Assembly (NCBI RefSeq): GCF_004345265.1
Contig: NZ_SLUM01000018.1
Span: forward strand, 1-64,000
Length of the DNA stretch: 64,000 nucleotides
DNA from: Allofournierella massiliensis
Lineage (GTDB): Bacteria; Bacillota; Clostridia; Oscillospirales; Ruminococcaceae
Direction of reading: 5' to 3'
In this document: positions 17,579-25,938 of the stretch, piece after piece
Layout of the letters: each line of letters starts with the position of its first letter
How positions within the stretch are numbered: position 1 is the stretch's first letter
The notes under the pieces: generated by a model
The model's database searches: none
What the model was told of the DNA's origin: nothing
Seen by the model: the letters and a program-made list of their open reading frames with translations, nothing else
Position numbers and translations under genes: made by a program

Positions 17579-18592
17579 TCAGCCGCAGTTGTAGTCGATG
17601 GGCAGGGTGGGCAGGCCGTTCAGGTCAAGGCCTGCCACGTTGCCGCTTTGCAGCTCGTAAAAGCCCTGGGAAGCGATCATGGCCCCGTTGTCGCCGCAGA
17701 ATTCCACCGCAGGCAGGCAGAGCTTTGCCCCCAGCTTCTGGGCGCCCTCGTTCACAAGGCAGCGCAGCAGGCTGTTGGCGGCCACACCGCCTGCAAGGCA
17801 GAGGGTGGAAGCGCCGGTGTCCTTCGCGGCGGCCAGCAGCTTGTCGGCCAGAATTTCGTCGATCCGGTGTTCAAAGCTGGCGGCCATGTCTGCCACATTC
17901 ACGGTTTCGCCCCGCATCTCGGCCTGATTCACCGCATTCAGCACGGCGGTTTTCAAGCCGGAAAAGCTCACGTTGTATTTGCCCTCCACATGGGGCACCG
18001 GCAGCTTGTAGGCTTTGGGGTTGCCGGTGCGGGCCGCCTTGCTGATGGCCGGGCCGCCCGGGTAGCCAAGGCCCAGGGTGCGGGCCACCTTGTCGAAGGC
18101 TTCGCCCGCCGCGTCGTCCACCGTGCGGCCCAGCACCGTGAAGTGGGTGTAGTCACTCACCTGCACGATATGGCTGTGGCCGCCGCTGGCCACAAGGCAC
18201 AGAAAGGGGGGCTTTAAGTCCGGGTGGGTCAGGTAGAGGGCGGCGATGTGCCCCCGCAGATGATGCACCGGGATCAGGGGCTTGTTTGCCGCGTAGGCAA
18301 GGCCCTTGGCAAAGTTCACGCCCACCAGCACCGCGCCGATCAGCCCCGGCGCGAAGGAGACGGCGATGCCGTCCAGCTGGGCGGGGGTCATGCCCGCATC
18401 CGCCAGCGCCTTTTCCACGGTGGCGCTGATGTATTCCGCGTGGCGGCGGCTGGCGATCTCCGGCACCACGCCGCCATACAGGGCCTGCTCCGCCACACTG
18501 GTGGAGATCACATTGCTCACCAGCTCGCGGCCGTCCTTCACCACGGCGGCGGCGGTTTCATCGCAGGTGCTCTCGATTCCTAAAATATACAT
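17579..18592 (-). CDS. tsaD: tRNA N6-threonylcarbamoyladenosine transferase TsaD
   Basis: TsaD transfers the threonylcarbamoyl group to A37 of ANN-decoding tRNAs in the cytosol, working with TsaB and TsaE. The 337-residue length is standard. The ASKHA fold begins with GIESTCDET; the iron-binding motif is HHLRGH, and SGGHSH, GEAFDKVAR and CLAGGVAANS are also present. Its partners tsaB and tsaE lie 24 kb away in this window. It follows rimI and polA on the same strand and may share their transcript. The upstream ribosome site is weak (GGTGAT), suggesting modest translation. Confidence 0.97.
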   Translation of the reverse strand: MYILGIESTCDETAAAVVKDGRELVSNVISTSVAEQALYGGVVPEIASRRHAEYISATVEKALADAGMTPAQLDGIAVSFAPGLIGAVLVGVNFAKGLAYAANKPLIPVHHLRGHIAALYLTHPDLKPPFLCLVASGGHSHIVQVSDYTHFTVLGRTVDDAAGEAFDKVARTLGLGYPGGPAISKAARTGNPKAYKLPVPHVEGKYNVSFSGLKTAVLNAVNQAEMRGETVNVADMAASFEHRIDEILADKLLAAAKDTGASTLCLAGGVAANSLLRCLVNEGAQKLGAKLCLPAVEFCGDNGAMIASQGFYELQSGNVAGLDLNGLPTLPIDYNCG

Positions 18593-18653
18593 TTTGTAAT
18601 ATCACCATGCTTTTCAACAAATATCTGGGAAATCCGGGCCGGTTCTGCCTGTT

Positions 18654-19106
18654 TCACAGCGCCCGGTGCATGAGGACCGCGTCCTCGGTGGGGTTCTGGT
18701 AAAAGCGGGGGCGGCGGCCGTCCGCCACAAAGCCCGCCTGCTCATACAGGGCAATGGCTCCTGCATTGGAAGCCCGCACCTCCAGAAAGGCGGTCTCGGC
18801 GCCCTCACCGCGCAGCGCCTCCATGCTTTCCCGCAAAAGGGCGCTGCCCGCACCGGTGCGCCGGGCTGTGGGGGATACGGTCAGGGTGTACAGGCTGGCT
18901 TCTCCGGCGGCCAGCTGCCAGGCGGCAAGGCCCACCACCGGCTGGCCGGGCAGTTGGGCCACGAACAGGCGGGACGCGCCGCCTGCCTGCTGGTTTTCCA
19001 GCTCTTCGGTGAGCTGGGCAAGGCTCCAGGGGTCGCCTGCGCTCTGCTCAATCTGCCCACAGATCTCCAGATCGGCCCGTTCCATGGGCCGGATAAAGTA
19101 TTCCAC
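18654..19106 (-). CDS. rimI: ribosomal-protein-alanine N-acetyltransferase-like GNAT
   Basis: This 150-residue GNAT-fold acetyltransferase has the acetyl-CoA loop RRTGAGSALL (motif A, usually Q/RxxGxG/A) and the terminal NAGAIALYEQAGF motif typical of RimI. RimI acetylates the N-terminus of ribosomal protein S18. The gene lies next to tsaD, as is common in Firmicutes; the usual tsaB neighbour is elsewhere here. Translation starts at a GTG (19106) 9 bases after GAGGAGG. It follows polA by 31 bases. Confidence 0.85.
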   Translation of the reverse strand: MEYFIRPMERADLEICGQIEQSAGDPWSLAQLTEELENQQAGGASRLFVAQLPGQPVVGLAAWQLAAGEASLYTLTVSPTARRTGAGSALLRESMEALRGEGAETAFLEVRASNAGAIALYEQAGFVADGRRPRFYQNPTEDAVLMHRAL

Positions 19107-19137
19107 GAAAAAACGCCTCCTCTGTGGAAAACCCGCC

Positions 19138-21657
19138 TTAGTGGGATTCCAGCCAGGTCTTGCCCTGGCCCACGTCGGCGGTCAGGGGCACGGAATAGCT
19201 CACCGCACCCTCCATCTCCTCCTTCAGGATGCGGGCCACGGTCTCGGCTTCCGCCTCCGGGGCCTCCACGATCAGTTCGTCGTGCACCTGCAGAATCAGC
19301 TTTGCGGCCAGGCCCTCGGTGCGCAGCCGCCGCCATACCTTTACCATGGCCAGCTTGATCACGTCCGCCGCAGTGCCCTGAATGGGGGTGTTCATGGCCA
19401 TCCGTTCGCCCAGCGCCCGCAGGTTATGGTTTTTGCTGGCCAGCTCGGGCAGGGCCCGGCGGCGGCCGAACAGGGTGGTCACATAGCCCTTCTCGGTGCC
19501 GTGGGCGATGGTCTCGTCCATATAGTTTTTCACGCCGGGGAAGGTGGCCAGATAGTTCTTGATGAACTGATCCGCCTCCTTCACCGACACGTTGATGTCA
19601 CGGGAAAGGCTGAACGCGCCGATGCCGTACACGATGCCGAAGTTCACCGCCTTGGCGGAGGAGCGCAGGGCGGGAGTAATCATCTCCGGAGGCAGGTTGT
19701 AGATCTTCGCGGCGGTGCTGCGGTGGATGTCCTGCCCGGTCAGAAAGGCCTGCCGCATGGATTCATCGCCGGAAATGTGGGCCAGCAGCCGCAGCTCGAT
19801 CTGGCTGTAGTCCGCGTCCACCAGGGTGCAGCCGGGCTTTGCCACAAAGAACTGGCGCAGCTGGCTGCCCAGCGGGGTGCGGATGGGAATGTTCTGCATG
19901 TTGGGCTCGCTGGAGGAAAGCCGCCCGGTGCGGGCCTCGGTCTGGTTGAAGGTGGAGTGCATCCGCCCGTCCGGCCCGATCACCTTCAAAAGACCCTCCA
20001 CATAGGTGGAGTTCAGCTTCTGGTAGGTGCGGTACTGCAGAATGTCGTCGATCACCGGGTGCTCACTGCGCAGGCTTTCCAGCGTTTCCGCGTTGGTGGA
20101 GTAGCCGCTCTTGGTCTTTTTGCGGGGCGGCAGGCCCAGCTTCACAAAGAGAGCCTCGCCCAGCTGCTTGGGGCTGTTCACGTTGAATTCATAACCCACC
20201 TGCTCGTAAATACGGGCAAGGCAGCCTTCCAGCTCCTGCTTCATCTTTTCGCCAAAGGCCACAAGGCCCTCTTTGTCCACCAGCATGCCGGTGCGCTCCA
20301 TGTCCGCCAGCACCAGCGCCAGCGGCAGCTCCACCTCAGCCAGCAGCCGGTCCATGCCCTCCTCGGTCACCTTGGCGGAAAGGGTATCGTACAGGCCGGC
20401 CAGTACCCCGGCCAGCGGGGCGGACTCGCACCGGAAAGCAGGCTGGATGCCGTATTCTGCGGTCAGATTTTCCACCGTGTAGCTGCTGGCGGCGGGGTTC
20501 AGCAGATAAGCGGCCAGCTTTGCGTCGAACACGATGCTCTTGCCCTCACCGCCGTTTGCCAGCGCCAGATGATAGAGCGGCTTTGCGTCGAATACCCGCA
20601 GGGTGGCGTCGCTGTCCAGCAGGCGGGCCAGTGCGGCCTCGTCCAGCGGGTAGACGGCATTTTCCTGCACCGCGTACCAGCTGCCATTTTCCTGCGCCAG
20701 CTCATACCGGCCCTCGGGCAGCATGGGCAGCACGTCCGGTTCCACCACTGCCAGCTCCGGCGCGGGGGCGGCAGCCTTGGGGGTTACGCCGTCCAGACCC
20801 AGACGGGGGGCAAGGCTGTGGATCTCCAGTTCGGCCAGCAGCCCGGCGGCCGCGGCCGCGTCGCCCTCGCCCCGTTTGTAGGTGCCGGGGGCAGTTTCCA
20901 CAGGAATGGCGCAGTCGATCTCCGCCAGCTTGCGGGAGAGCTCGGCCTCCTCCTTGTGGGTGGTCAGCTTGGTGCGCACGCCGGGCTTGATGGCGCTGTC
21001 GTCGATGTTCTCGTACACGCCCGCCAGACTGCCGAATTTCTGAATCAGGGCAAGGGCGGTCTTTTCGCCCACGCCCGCCACGCCGGGGATGTTGTCCGAG
21101 GTGTCGCCCATCAGGCTCTTCACCTCGATGAGCTGCTTCGGGGTTACGCCGTATTTTTCCTCCACGGCGGCCTTGTCCATCACCACGGTCTCACTGCGGC
21201 CCATCCGGGTGGCGGCCAGCAGCACGGTCACATGCTCGTTTACCAGCTGCAGGCTGTCCCGGTCACCGGTGGCCAGATAGCACTCGTCGCCCCGGGCGGC
21301 AGCGGCCGCGCTCAGGGTGCCCAGAATGTCGTCCGCCTCGTAGCCCTCCCTGGAGACCATCACAAAGCCCAGATCCGCCAGCAGCTCTTTCAGCACCGGC
21401 ATCTGCTGGGCCAGCTCCTCGGGCATGCCCTTGCGGGTGGCCTTGTAGCCGTCGTACATCTTGTGGCGGAAGGTGGGGGCCTTCAGATCAAAGGCGATGG
21501 CCACCTCGTCCGGCTGAACCTCTTTTAAAAGGTTCAGCAGAATATTCATAAAGCCGTAGATGGCGTTGGTGTAACGGCCATCCTTGGTGGTAAGCAGCTT
21601 GATGCCGTAAAAGGCGCGGTTCACAATGCTGTTGCCGTCCAAAACCAGCAGTTTCAT
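19138..21657 (-). CDS. polA: DNA polymerase I
   Basis: The 840-residue enzyme has an N-terminal 5'-3' exonuclease (residues 1-290: VLDGNS, FDLKAPTFRH, GYEADDILG, KSLMGDTSDN). The middle domain lacks the acidic residues of a proofreading site. The C-terminal polymerase is complete (VDADYSQIELR, the KAVNFGIVYG O-helix, LQVHDEL). It fills gaps in repair and removes RNA primers. Absence of 3'-5' exonuclease residues is usual for Pol I of many Firmicutes. The ATG at 21657 has GGAGG 8 bases upstream. It is first of polA-rimI-tsaD and shares a compact divergent promoter region with dusB. Confidence 0.97.
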   Translation of the reverse strand: MKLLVLDGNSIVNRAFYGIKLLTTKDGRYTNAIYGFMNILLNLLKEVQPDEVAIAFDLKAPTFRHKMYDGYKATRKGMPEELAQQMPVLKELLADLGFVMVSREGYEADDILGTLSAAAAARGDECYLATGDRDSLQLVNEHVTVLLAATRMGRSETVVMDKAAVEEKYGVTPKQLIEVKSLMGDTSDNIPGVAGVGEKTALALIQKFGSLAGVYENIDDSAIKPGVRTKLTTHKEEAELSRKLAEIDCAIPVETAPGTYKRGEGDAAAAAGLLAELEIHSLAPRLGLDGVTPKAAAPAPELAVVEPDVLPMLPEGRYELAQENGSWYAVQENAVYPLDEAALARLLDSDATLRVFDAKPLYHLALANGGEGKSIVFDAKLAAYLLNPAASSYTVENLTAEYGIQPAFRCESAPLAGVLAGLYDTLSAKVTEEGMDRLLAEVELPLALVLADMERTGMLVDKEGLVAFGEKMKQELEGCLARIYEQVGYEFNVNSPKQLGEALFVKLGLPPRKKTKSGYSTNAETLESLRSEHPVIDDILQYRTYQKLNSTYVEGLLKVIGPDGRMHSTFNQTEARTGRLSSSEPNMQNIPIRTPLGSQLRQFFVAKPGCTLVDADYSQIELRLLAHISGDESMRQAFLTGQDIHRSTAAKIYNLPPEMITPALRSSAKAVNFGIVYGIGAFSLSRDINVSVKEADQFIKNYLATFPGVKNYMDETIAHGTEKGYVTTLFGRRRALPELASKNHNLRALGERMAMNTPIQGTAADVIKLAMVKVWRRLRTEGLAAKLILQVHDELIVEAPEAEAETVARILKEEMEGAVSYSVPLTADVGQGKTWLESH

Positions 21658-21729
21658 GGGCAGACCTCCGAAAAATGTGTGTTGACCGCCCGCCCCCAAG
21701 GGGCCCGGCGGCGATTGCTGTATTTATTA

Positions 21730-21762
21730 AGTATACCACAAGGGCGGGTTTTGTGGTACAAT
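21730..21762. promoter_or_regulatory. overlapping divergent promoters of polA and dusB with dyad
   Basis: An 8-bp inverted repeat (TACCACAA at 21734-21741, TTGTGGTA at 21751-21758) overlaps both -10 elements: TATACT for polA on the minus strand (21730-21735) and TACAAT for dusB on the plus strand (21757-21762). Each promoter would use TACCAC as a poor -35 at 17 bases. The two cannot be occupied at once, so polA and dusB transcription should compete, and a dimeric regulator could bind here. Confidence 0.5.
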
Positions 21763-21817
21763 AAACCCTGGATTTATCCCGGGCAAAGCCGCCCGGTCAT
21801 TCAAAGGAGAAACCTCA

Positions 21818-22792
21818 ATGCAGCTTGGCAATATGACCTTTGCCCCCGGCGCGGTGCTGGCCCCCATGGCCGGCTTTACCGACGCCGCCTGCCGCCGTCT
21901 GGCGGCCAATCACGGGGCGCTTTACACCATCAGCGAGATGGTCAGCGCGAAGGCCCTGACCTTTGGCGACAAAAAAAGCGCCCAGCTGATCTATAATGAA
22001 AACAACCCGGCCCCCTACGGGGTGCAGCTGTTCGGCGCGGAGCCCGAGACCATGGGGCAGGCCACCGCGCTGATTCAGAAGTACAAATTCGATTTCATCG
22101 ACATCAACATGGGCTGCCCGGCCCCCAAGATCAACTCCAGCGGAGCGGGCAGCAAGCTGATGCTGGATCCCAAAAACTGCGGCGACATCGTGGCCGCCGT
22201 GGTGAAGGAGAGCCAGGGCAAGCCGGTCACCGTGAAGATGCGCGCCGGCTGGGATGCCGATCACATCACCGCCGTGGAGGTGGCCAAGGCCTGCGAGGCC
22301 GCGGGCGCGGCGCTGGTGGCGGTGCACGGCCGCACCCGGGAGCAGATGTATCAGCCCGGCACCGTGGACTGGAAGATCATCGAAGCGGTGAAAAAGGCGG
22401 TGAAGATTCCGGTGCTCGGCAACGGAGACATTGAATCCGCCGCCGACGCGGTTGCCATGGTGAACGCCACCGGCTGCGACGGCGTGATGGTGGGCCGGGC
22501 CGCGCTGGGCGACCCCTGGATCTTTGCCGAGATCAAAGCCGCGTTGAACGGCGAGCCCGCCCCGGAAAAGCCCACCCTGCGCCAGCGTCTGGAAGCGCTG
22601 CGCACCCAGGTGTATGAGATGTGTGAGGAAAAGGGCGAGTGGGTGGCCATGCCCCAGGCCCGCAGCCAGGCCCTTTACTACATGAAGGGCCTGAAGGGCG
22701 CGGCGGGGCTGCGCCGGGCCTGCTGCCAGCTGAGCCATTACGAGGATCTGGACGAGCTGTTCCAGAAGGTATACGACGCGGGCAACCGCTGA
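21818..22792 (+). CDS. dusB: tRNA-dihydrouridine synthase
   Basis: The enzyme is FMN-dependent and reduces uridines in the tRNA D-loop. The 324 residues form a TIM barrel (APMAGFTDAACRR, the flavin and substrate motif INMGCPAPK with the catalytic Cys, VKMRAGW, HGRTREQMY, GNGDI, GVMVGRAALG) and a C-terminal helical domain. The sequence fits the DusB group of Firmicutes. The ATG at 21818 follows AAAGGAG by 9 bases. It converges with yfbR, with only 5 bases between stops and no hairpin, so the transcripts may overlap. Confidence 0.95.
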   Translation: MQLGNMTFAPGAVLAPMAGFTDAACRRLAANHGALYTISEMVSAKALTFGDKKSAQLIYNENNPAPYGVQLFGAEPETMGQATALIQKYKFDFIDINMGCPAPKINSSGAGSKLMLDPKNCGDIVAAVVKESQGKPVTVKMRAGWDADHITAVEVAKACEAAGAALVAVHGRTREQMYQPGTVDWKIIEAVKKAVKIPVLGNGDIESAADAVAMVNATGCDGVMVGRAALGDPWIFAEIKAALNGEPAPEKPTLRQRLEALRTQVYEMCEEKGEWVAMPQARSQALYYMKGLKGAAGLRRACCQLSHYEDLDELFQKVYDAGNR

Positions 22793-22797
22793 GCGGC

Positions 22798-23397
22798 TCA
22801 GTCTGCGCTCTGGCCGGTCAGCTCATCCAGCGGCTGGGCGTAGCAGGGCAGCATGTGCACGATGAAGTAGTCTGCCTCCGGGCAGTGCATCTCCTTCAAT
22901 GCGGCCCGCTGCTGGGTCAGCGCGGCGGCAAATTCCCGGTTGCCCGCCTGCACCTCCTCGGTGCATTTGATCAAAGCGCTTAGCCGGTCCGCCGCCTTGA
23001 GCAGCTTTGCCTCCGCTTCGGTGAGCAGGCTGCCGGTCACATAGCCGGCCATCTCGCCCCGCAGCTGGGGCGGCAGATACCCCAGAAGGGCAGTGGCGCT
23101 TTCCTCCTCCAATGCCTTGTAGGCTTTGCGCAGCCGTTCGTTTTTGTATTTCACCGGGGTGGGCATGTCGCCGGTGAGGATTTCCTGTGCGTCGTGATAC
23201 AGCGCCGCCACCGCCACCGTCTCCGGCCGCACCGGCGTGCCGGTGATCTTTTGTGCGATCAGGCACAGGGTGTGGGCCAGAATGGCGGTGTCCGCCGCGT
23301 GCTCGCTCAGGCTCTCGGTGCGGGAGGCGTGCATCAGGCTCCACCGGCGGATGTATTTCATCCGGCTCACCAGTGCGTTGAAGGAATAGATTTTCAT
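22798..23397 (-). CDS. yfbR: HD-domain 5'-deoxynucleotidase (YfbR type)
   Basis: The 199-residue protein has the YfbR pattern: RRWSLMHASRTESLSEHA at the N-terminus, the metal HD pair in ALYHDAQEILTGD, and a distal Asp in AADRLSALIKC. YfbR dephosphorylates deoxynucleoside 5'-monophosphates and so helps balance dNTP pools. The ATG at 23397 was chosen for the AGGAG 10 bases upstream; the open frame extends 15 codons further without support. It overlaps nothing and shares a short upstream region with the divergent YfhO gene. Confidence 0.88.
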   Translation of the reverse strand: MKIYSFNALVSRMKYIRRWSLMHASRTESLSEHAADTAILAHTLCLIAQKITGTPVRPETVAVAALYHDAQEILTGDMPTPVKYKNERLRKAYKALEEESATALLGYLPPQLRGEMAGYVTGSLLTEAEAKLLKAADRLSALIKCTEEVQAGNREFAAALTQQRAALKEMHCPEADYFIVHMLPCYAQPLDELTGQSAD

Positions 23398-23531
23398 TTC
23401 TTTCACACTCCTGTGCGTTAAACTTGTATAGATTGCGTCCAATGGGCGCGTTACGAAAACACTATACCATATTTTCCCGCCCGGGGGCAGCCCCGGCGCG
23501 CCGAAAAGGGGAAGGATGTGAGGTGCGTTCT

Positions 23532-25910
23532 ATGATACGCCCACTGGAAAAACCACAGAACAAATACTGGCTCACCTTCGCGCTGTGCGGCCTTGCCGCC
23601 GCGCTGATGTTCCTGTTTTTTTACATTGTGGATAAAGGTTTCTTTTTATACGCGGGGGACTTTAACAGCCAGCAGATCGCCTTTTATTATTCCGCCAATG
23701 AATTTGTAAAATCCGGCGGCGGCTCCTTCAGCTGGGCCACCGATCTGGGCAGCGGCTTTCTGAACAGCTACGCCTTTTATCTGGCGGGCAGCCCTTTCTG
23801 GTGGCTGAGCCTTTTGTTCCCGGCGGCCTGGATGCCCTATCTGATGGTGCCGCTGCTCTGCCTGAAATTCGCGGTGGCAGGCGGGGGCGCTTACCTGTGG
23901 ATGCGCCGCTACACCCGCAAGGCAAACATGGCGGTGCTGGGCGCCTGTATGTACGCCTTTTCCGGCTTCACGGTCTACAATGTGTTCTTCAACCATTTTG
24001 TGGACGTGGTGGCCCTGTTTCCCTATTTTTTGTGGGCGCTGGATGCGGCGGTGTATGAAAAGCGGCGCGGGCCGTTCGCGGTGCTGGTGGCGCTGAACTT
24101 ACTCAACAACTACTTCTTCTTCGCCGGTCAGGTGGTGTTCCTGGCCATCTATTTTGTGTGCATGGTTCTGGCCGGGCGCTACCGCATCAACGGCCGCACC
24201 TTCGGCGCGCTGGCCTTCGAAAGTCTGGCCGGCGTGGGCATGGGGGCCATTCTGGCCATCCCCACCATGCTCAGCCTGCAGAACAACCCACGGGTGTCCA
24301 GCTTCTCCGAGGGCTTCGGCCTGCTGCTTTACGGCAACGTGCAGCAGTACGCCGCCATTCTGTACAGCTTTTTCTTCCCGCCGGACTGCCCCTACATGCC
24401 GGTGATCTTTGATTCCGGCGTGATCAAGTGGACCAGCATGGCCGCCTATCTGCCGCTGGTGAGCATGATGGGCGTGCTGGCCTACTGCCGGTGCAAAAAG
24501 GGCACCCCCTTCAAGTGGATTCTCAGCGTCTGCCTGGTGATGGCGCTGGTGCCGGGGCTCAACTCCATGTTCTACGCCATGAACTCCAGCTACTATGCCC
24601 GCTGGTACTACATGCCGGTGCTCATCATGTGTGCGGTCACCGTCTACGGGCTGGAGCACGAGGACGAGGTGGATTTGAAAAAGGGCCTGCGCCCCACGCT
24701 GGCGGTGCTGCTGGCCTACTGCGCCTTCGCGCTGGTGCCCACCGAGACCGACGACGGCGGCTGGAAAATCGGCGTGATGGACTACCCGGAAAAGTTCTTT
24801 TTGAACTTCGGCATCGCCTTCATCGGGGTGCTGCTGTTCTGGGTGCTGTGGCTCATGTACAAGCGCACTCCCCAGCTGCCCCGGCGGCTCACCGCGGCGG
24901 TGCTGGCCTTCGGCTGCCTGTATGGCGCGGTGCACATTTCCATCGGCAAGTTTGCCCAGTGGGACAACGACAAGGACTTCTACCAGCAGCAGTATGTGGA
25001 CGCCCGCGCTCTGGCGGACATTCTGCCGGAGGGCGCCTACCGCATCGACGACTACGAATGTTACGATAACCTGGGCCTGTGGGTGAACCGGAGCGATCTG
25101 CAAACCTTCAACTCCACCGTGGCCCCCTCCATTCTGGAGTTCTACCCCCAGGTGGGTGTGAAGCGGGATGTGCGCAGCGCCCCCGAGCTGGACAAGTACG
25201 CCCTGCGCGGCCTGCTCAGTGTGAAATACACCATCTGCCCGGTGGACAAGCAGGAGGAATTTGAGGAAAAGGCCGGCGATAACTGGCGCTACTGGACCAC
25301 TCAGGGCCAGCTGGCAGTGTATGAAAACACCGACTGGCTGCCCATGGCCTACTCCTACGACGCCTACATCACCGAGGAGGAGTATGAGGAGATTCCGGAG
25401 GATTACCGGGCAAACCTGCTCATGCGGGCCATCGTGCTCAGCGAGGAACAGATCAACACCTGGGGCGGCGGGCTGCGCCATCTGACCGAAGAGGAACAGA
25501 CCGACTTCGACCGGGCCAGCTACGAGGAAGATCTGGACGCCCGCCAGGCCATGGCCGCCAGCAGCGTTGTGCTGGACAACTGGGGCCTTACCGCCAACAT
25601 CCAGCTGGAAAACAGCACGCTGGTCTTCTTCCCGGTGCCCTACGACGCGGGCTTCACCGCCATTGTAAACGGCGAGGAGGCCCCGGTGCTCAAGGTCTCC
25701 GGCGGACTGATGGCGGTTCCTGCCCAGGCGGGCGACAACAGCATCCGGCTGGAATACCACACCGAAGGCCTGAACGTGAGCCTTGCTCTGGCGGGAGTGA
25801 GCGCCGTGGCCTTTGCCGGGTATCTGGGGCTGAATGCCTATGCCCGCAAAAAGCGCCGGGCGGCTCTTGCGGAAAAATATCATCTGGACCCGCCGCAGCC
25901 CCGGCAGTAA
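23532..25910 (+). CDS. YfhO-family polytopic membrane glycosyltransferase-like protein
   Basis: This large membrane protein (792 residues) has about 12 hydrophobic helices in the first 500 residues and a C-terminal soluble, probably extracellular, domain. The early loop AGDFNSQQIAFYY contains the acidic motif typical of GT-C enzymes. FSGFTVYN and NNYFFFAGQ fit YfhO/DUF6044-type proteins. YfhO in Bacillus and Listeria is implicated in adding sugars to lipoteichoic acid from a lipid-linked donor; the substrate here is unknown. The ATG at 23532 was chosen because GAGGTG lies 8 bases upstream. Tex follows after 28 bases, so they may be co-transcribed. Confidence 0.85.
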   Translation: MIRPLEKPQNKYWLTFALCGLAAALMFLFFYIVDKGFFLYAGDFNSQQIAFYYSANEFVKSGGGSFSWATDLGSGFLNSYAFYLAGSPFWWLSLLFPAAWMPYLMVPLLCLKFAVAGGGAYLWMRRYTRKANMAVLGACMYAFSGFTVYNVFFNHFVDVVALFPYFLWALDAAVYEKRRGPFAVLVALNLLNNYFFFAGQVVFLAIYFVCMVLAGRYRINGRTFGALAFESLAGVGMGAILAIPTMLSLQNNPRVSSFSEGFGLLLYGNVQQYAAILYSFFFPPDCPYMPVIFDSGVIKWTSMAAYLPLVSMMGVLAYCRCKKGTPFKWILSVCLVMALVPGLNSMFYAMNSSYYARWYYMPVLIMCAVTVYGLEHEDEVDLKKGLRPTLAVLLAYCAFALVPTETDDGGWKIGVMDYPEKFFLNFGIAFIGVLLFWVLWLMYKRTPQLPRRLTAAVLAFGCLYGAVHISIGKFAQWDNDKDFYQQQYVDARALADILPEGAYRIDDYECYDNLGLWVNRSDLQTFNSTVAPSILEFYPQVGVKRDVRSAPELDKYALRGLLSVKYTICPVDKQEEFEEKAGDNWRYWTTQGQLAVYENTDWLPMAYSYDAYITEEEYEEIPEDYRANLLMRAIVLSEEQINTWGGGLRHLTEEEQTDFDRASYEEDLDARQAMAASSVVLDNWGLTANIQLENSTLVFFPVPYDAGFTAIVNGEEAPVLKVSGGLMAVPAQAGDNSIRLEYHTEGLNVSLALAGVSAVAFAGYLGLNAYARKKRRAALAEKYHLDPPQPRQ

Positions 25911-25938
25911 GACCGGAACACAAAGGAGAAAGAACCCA

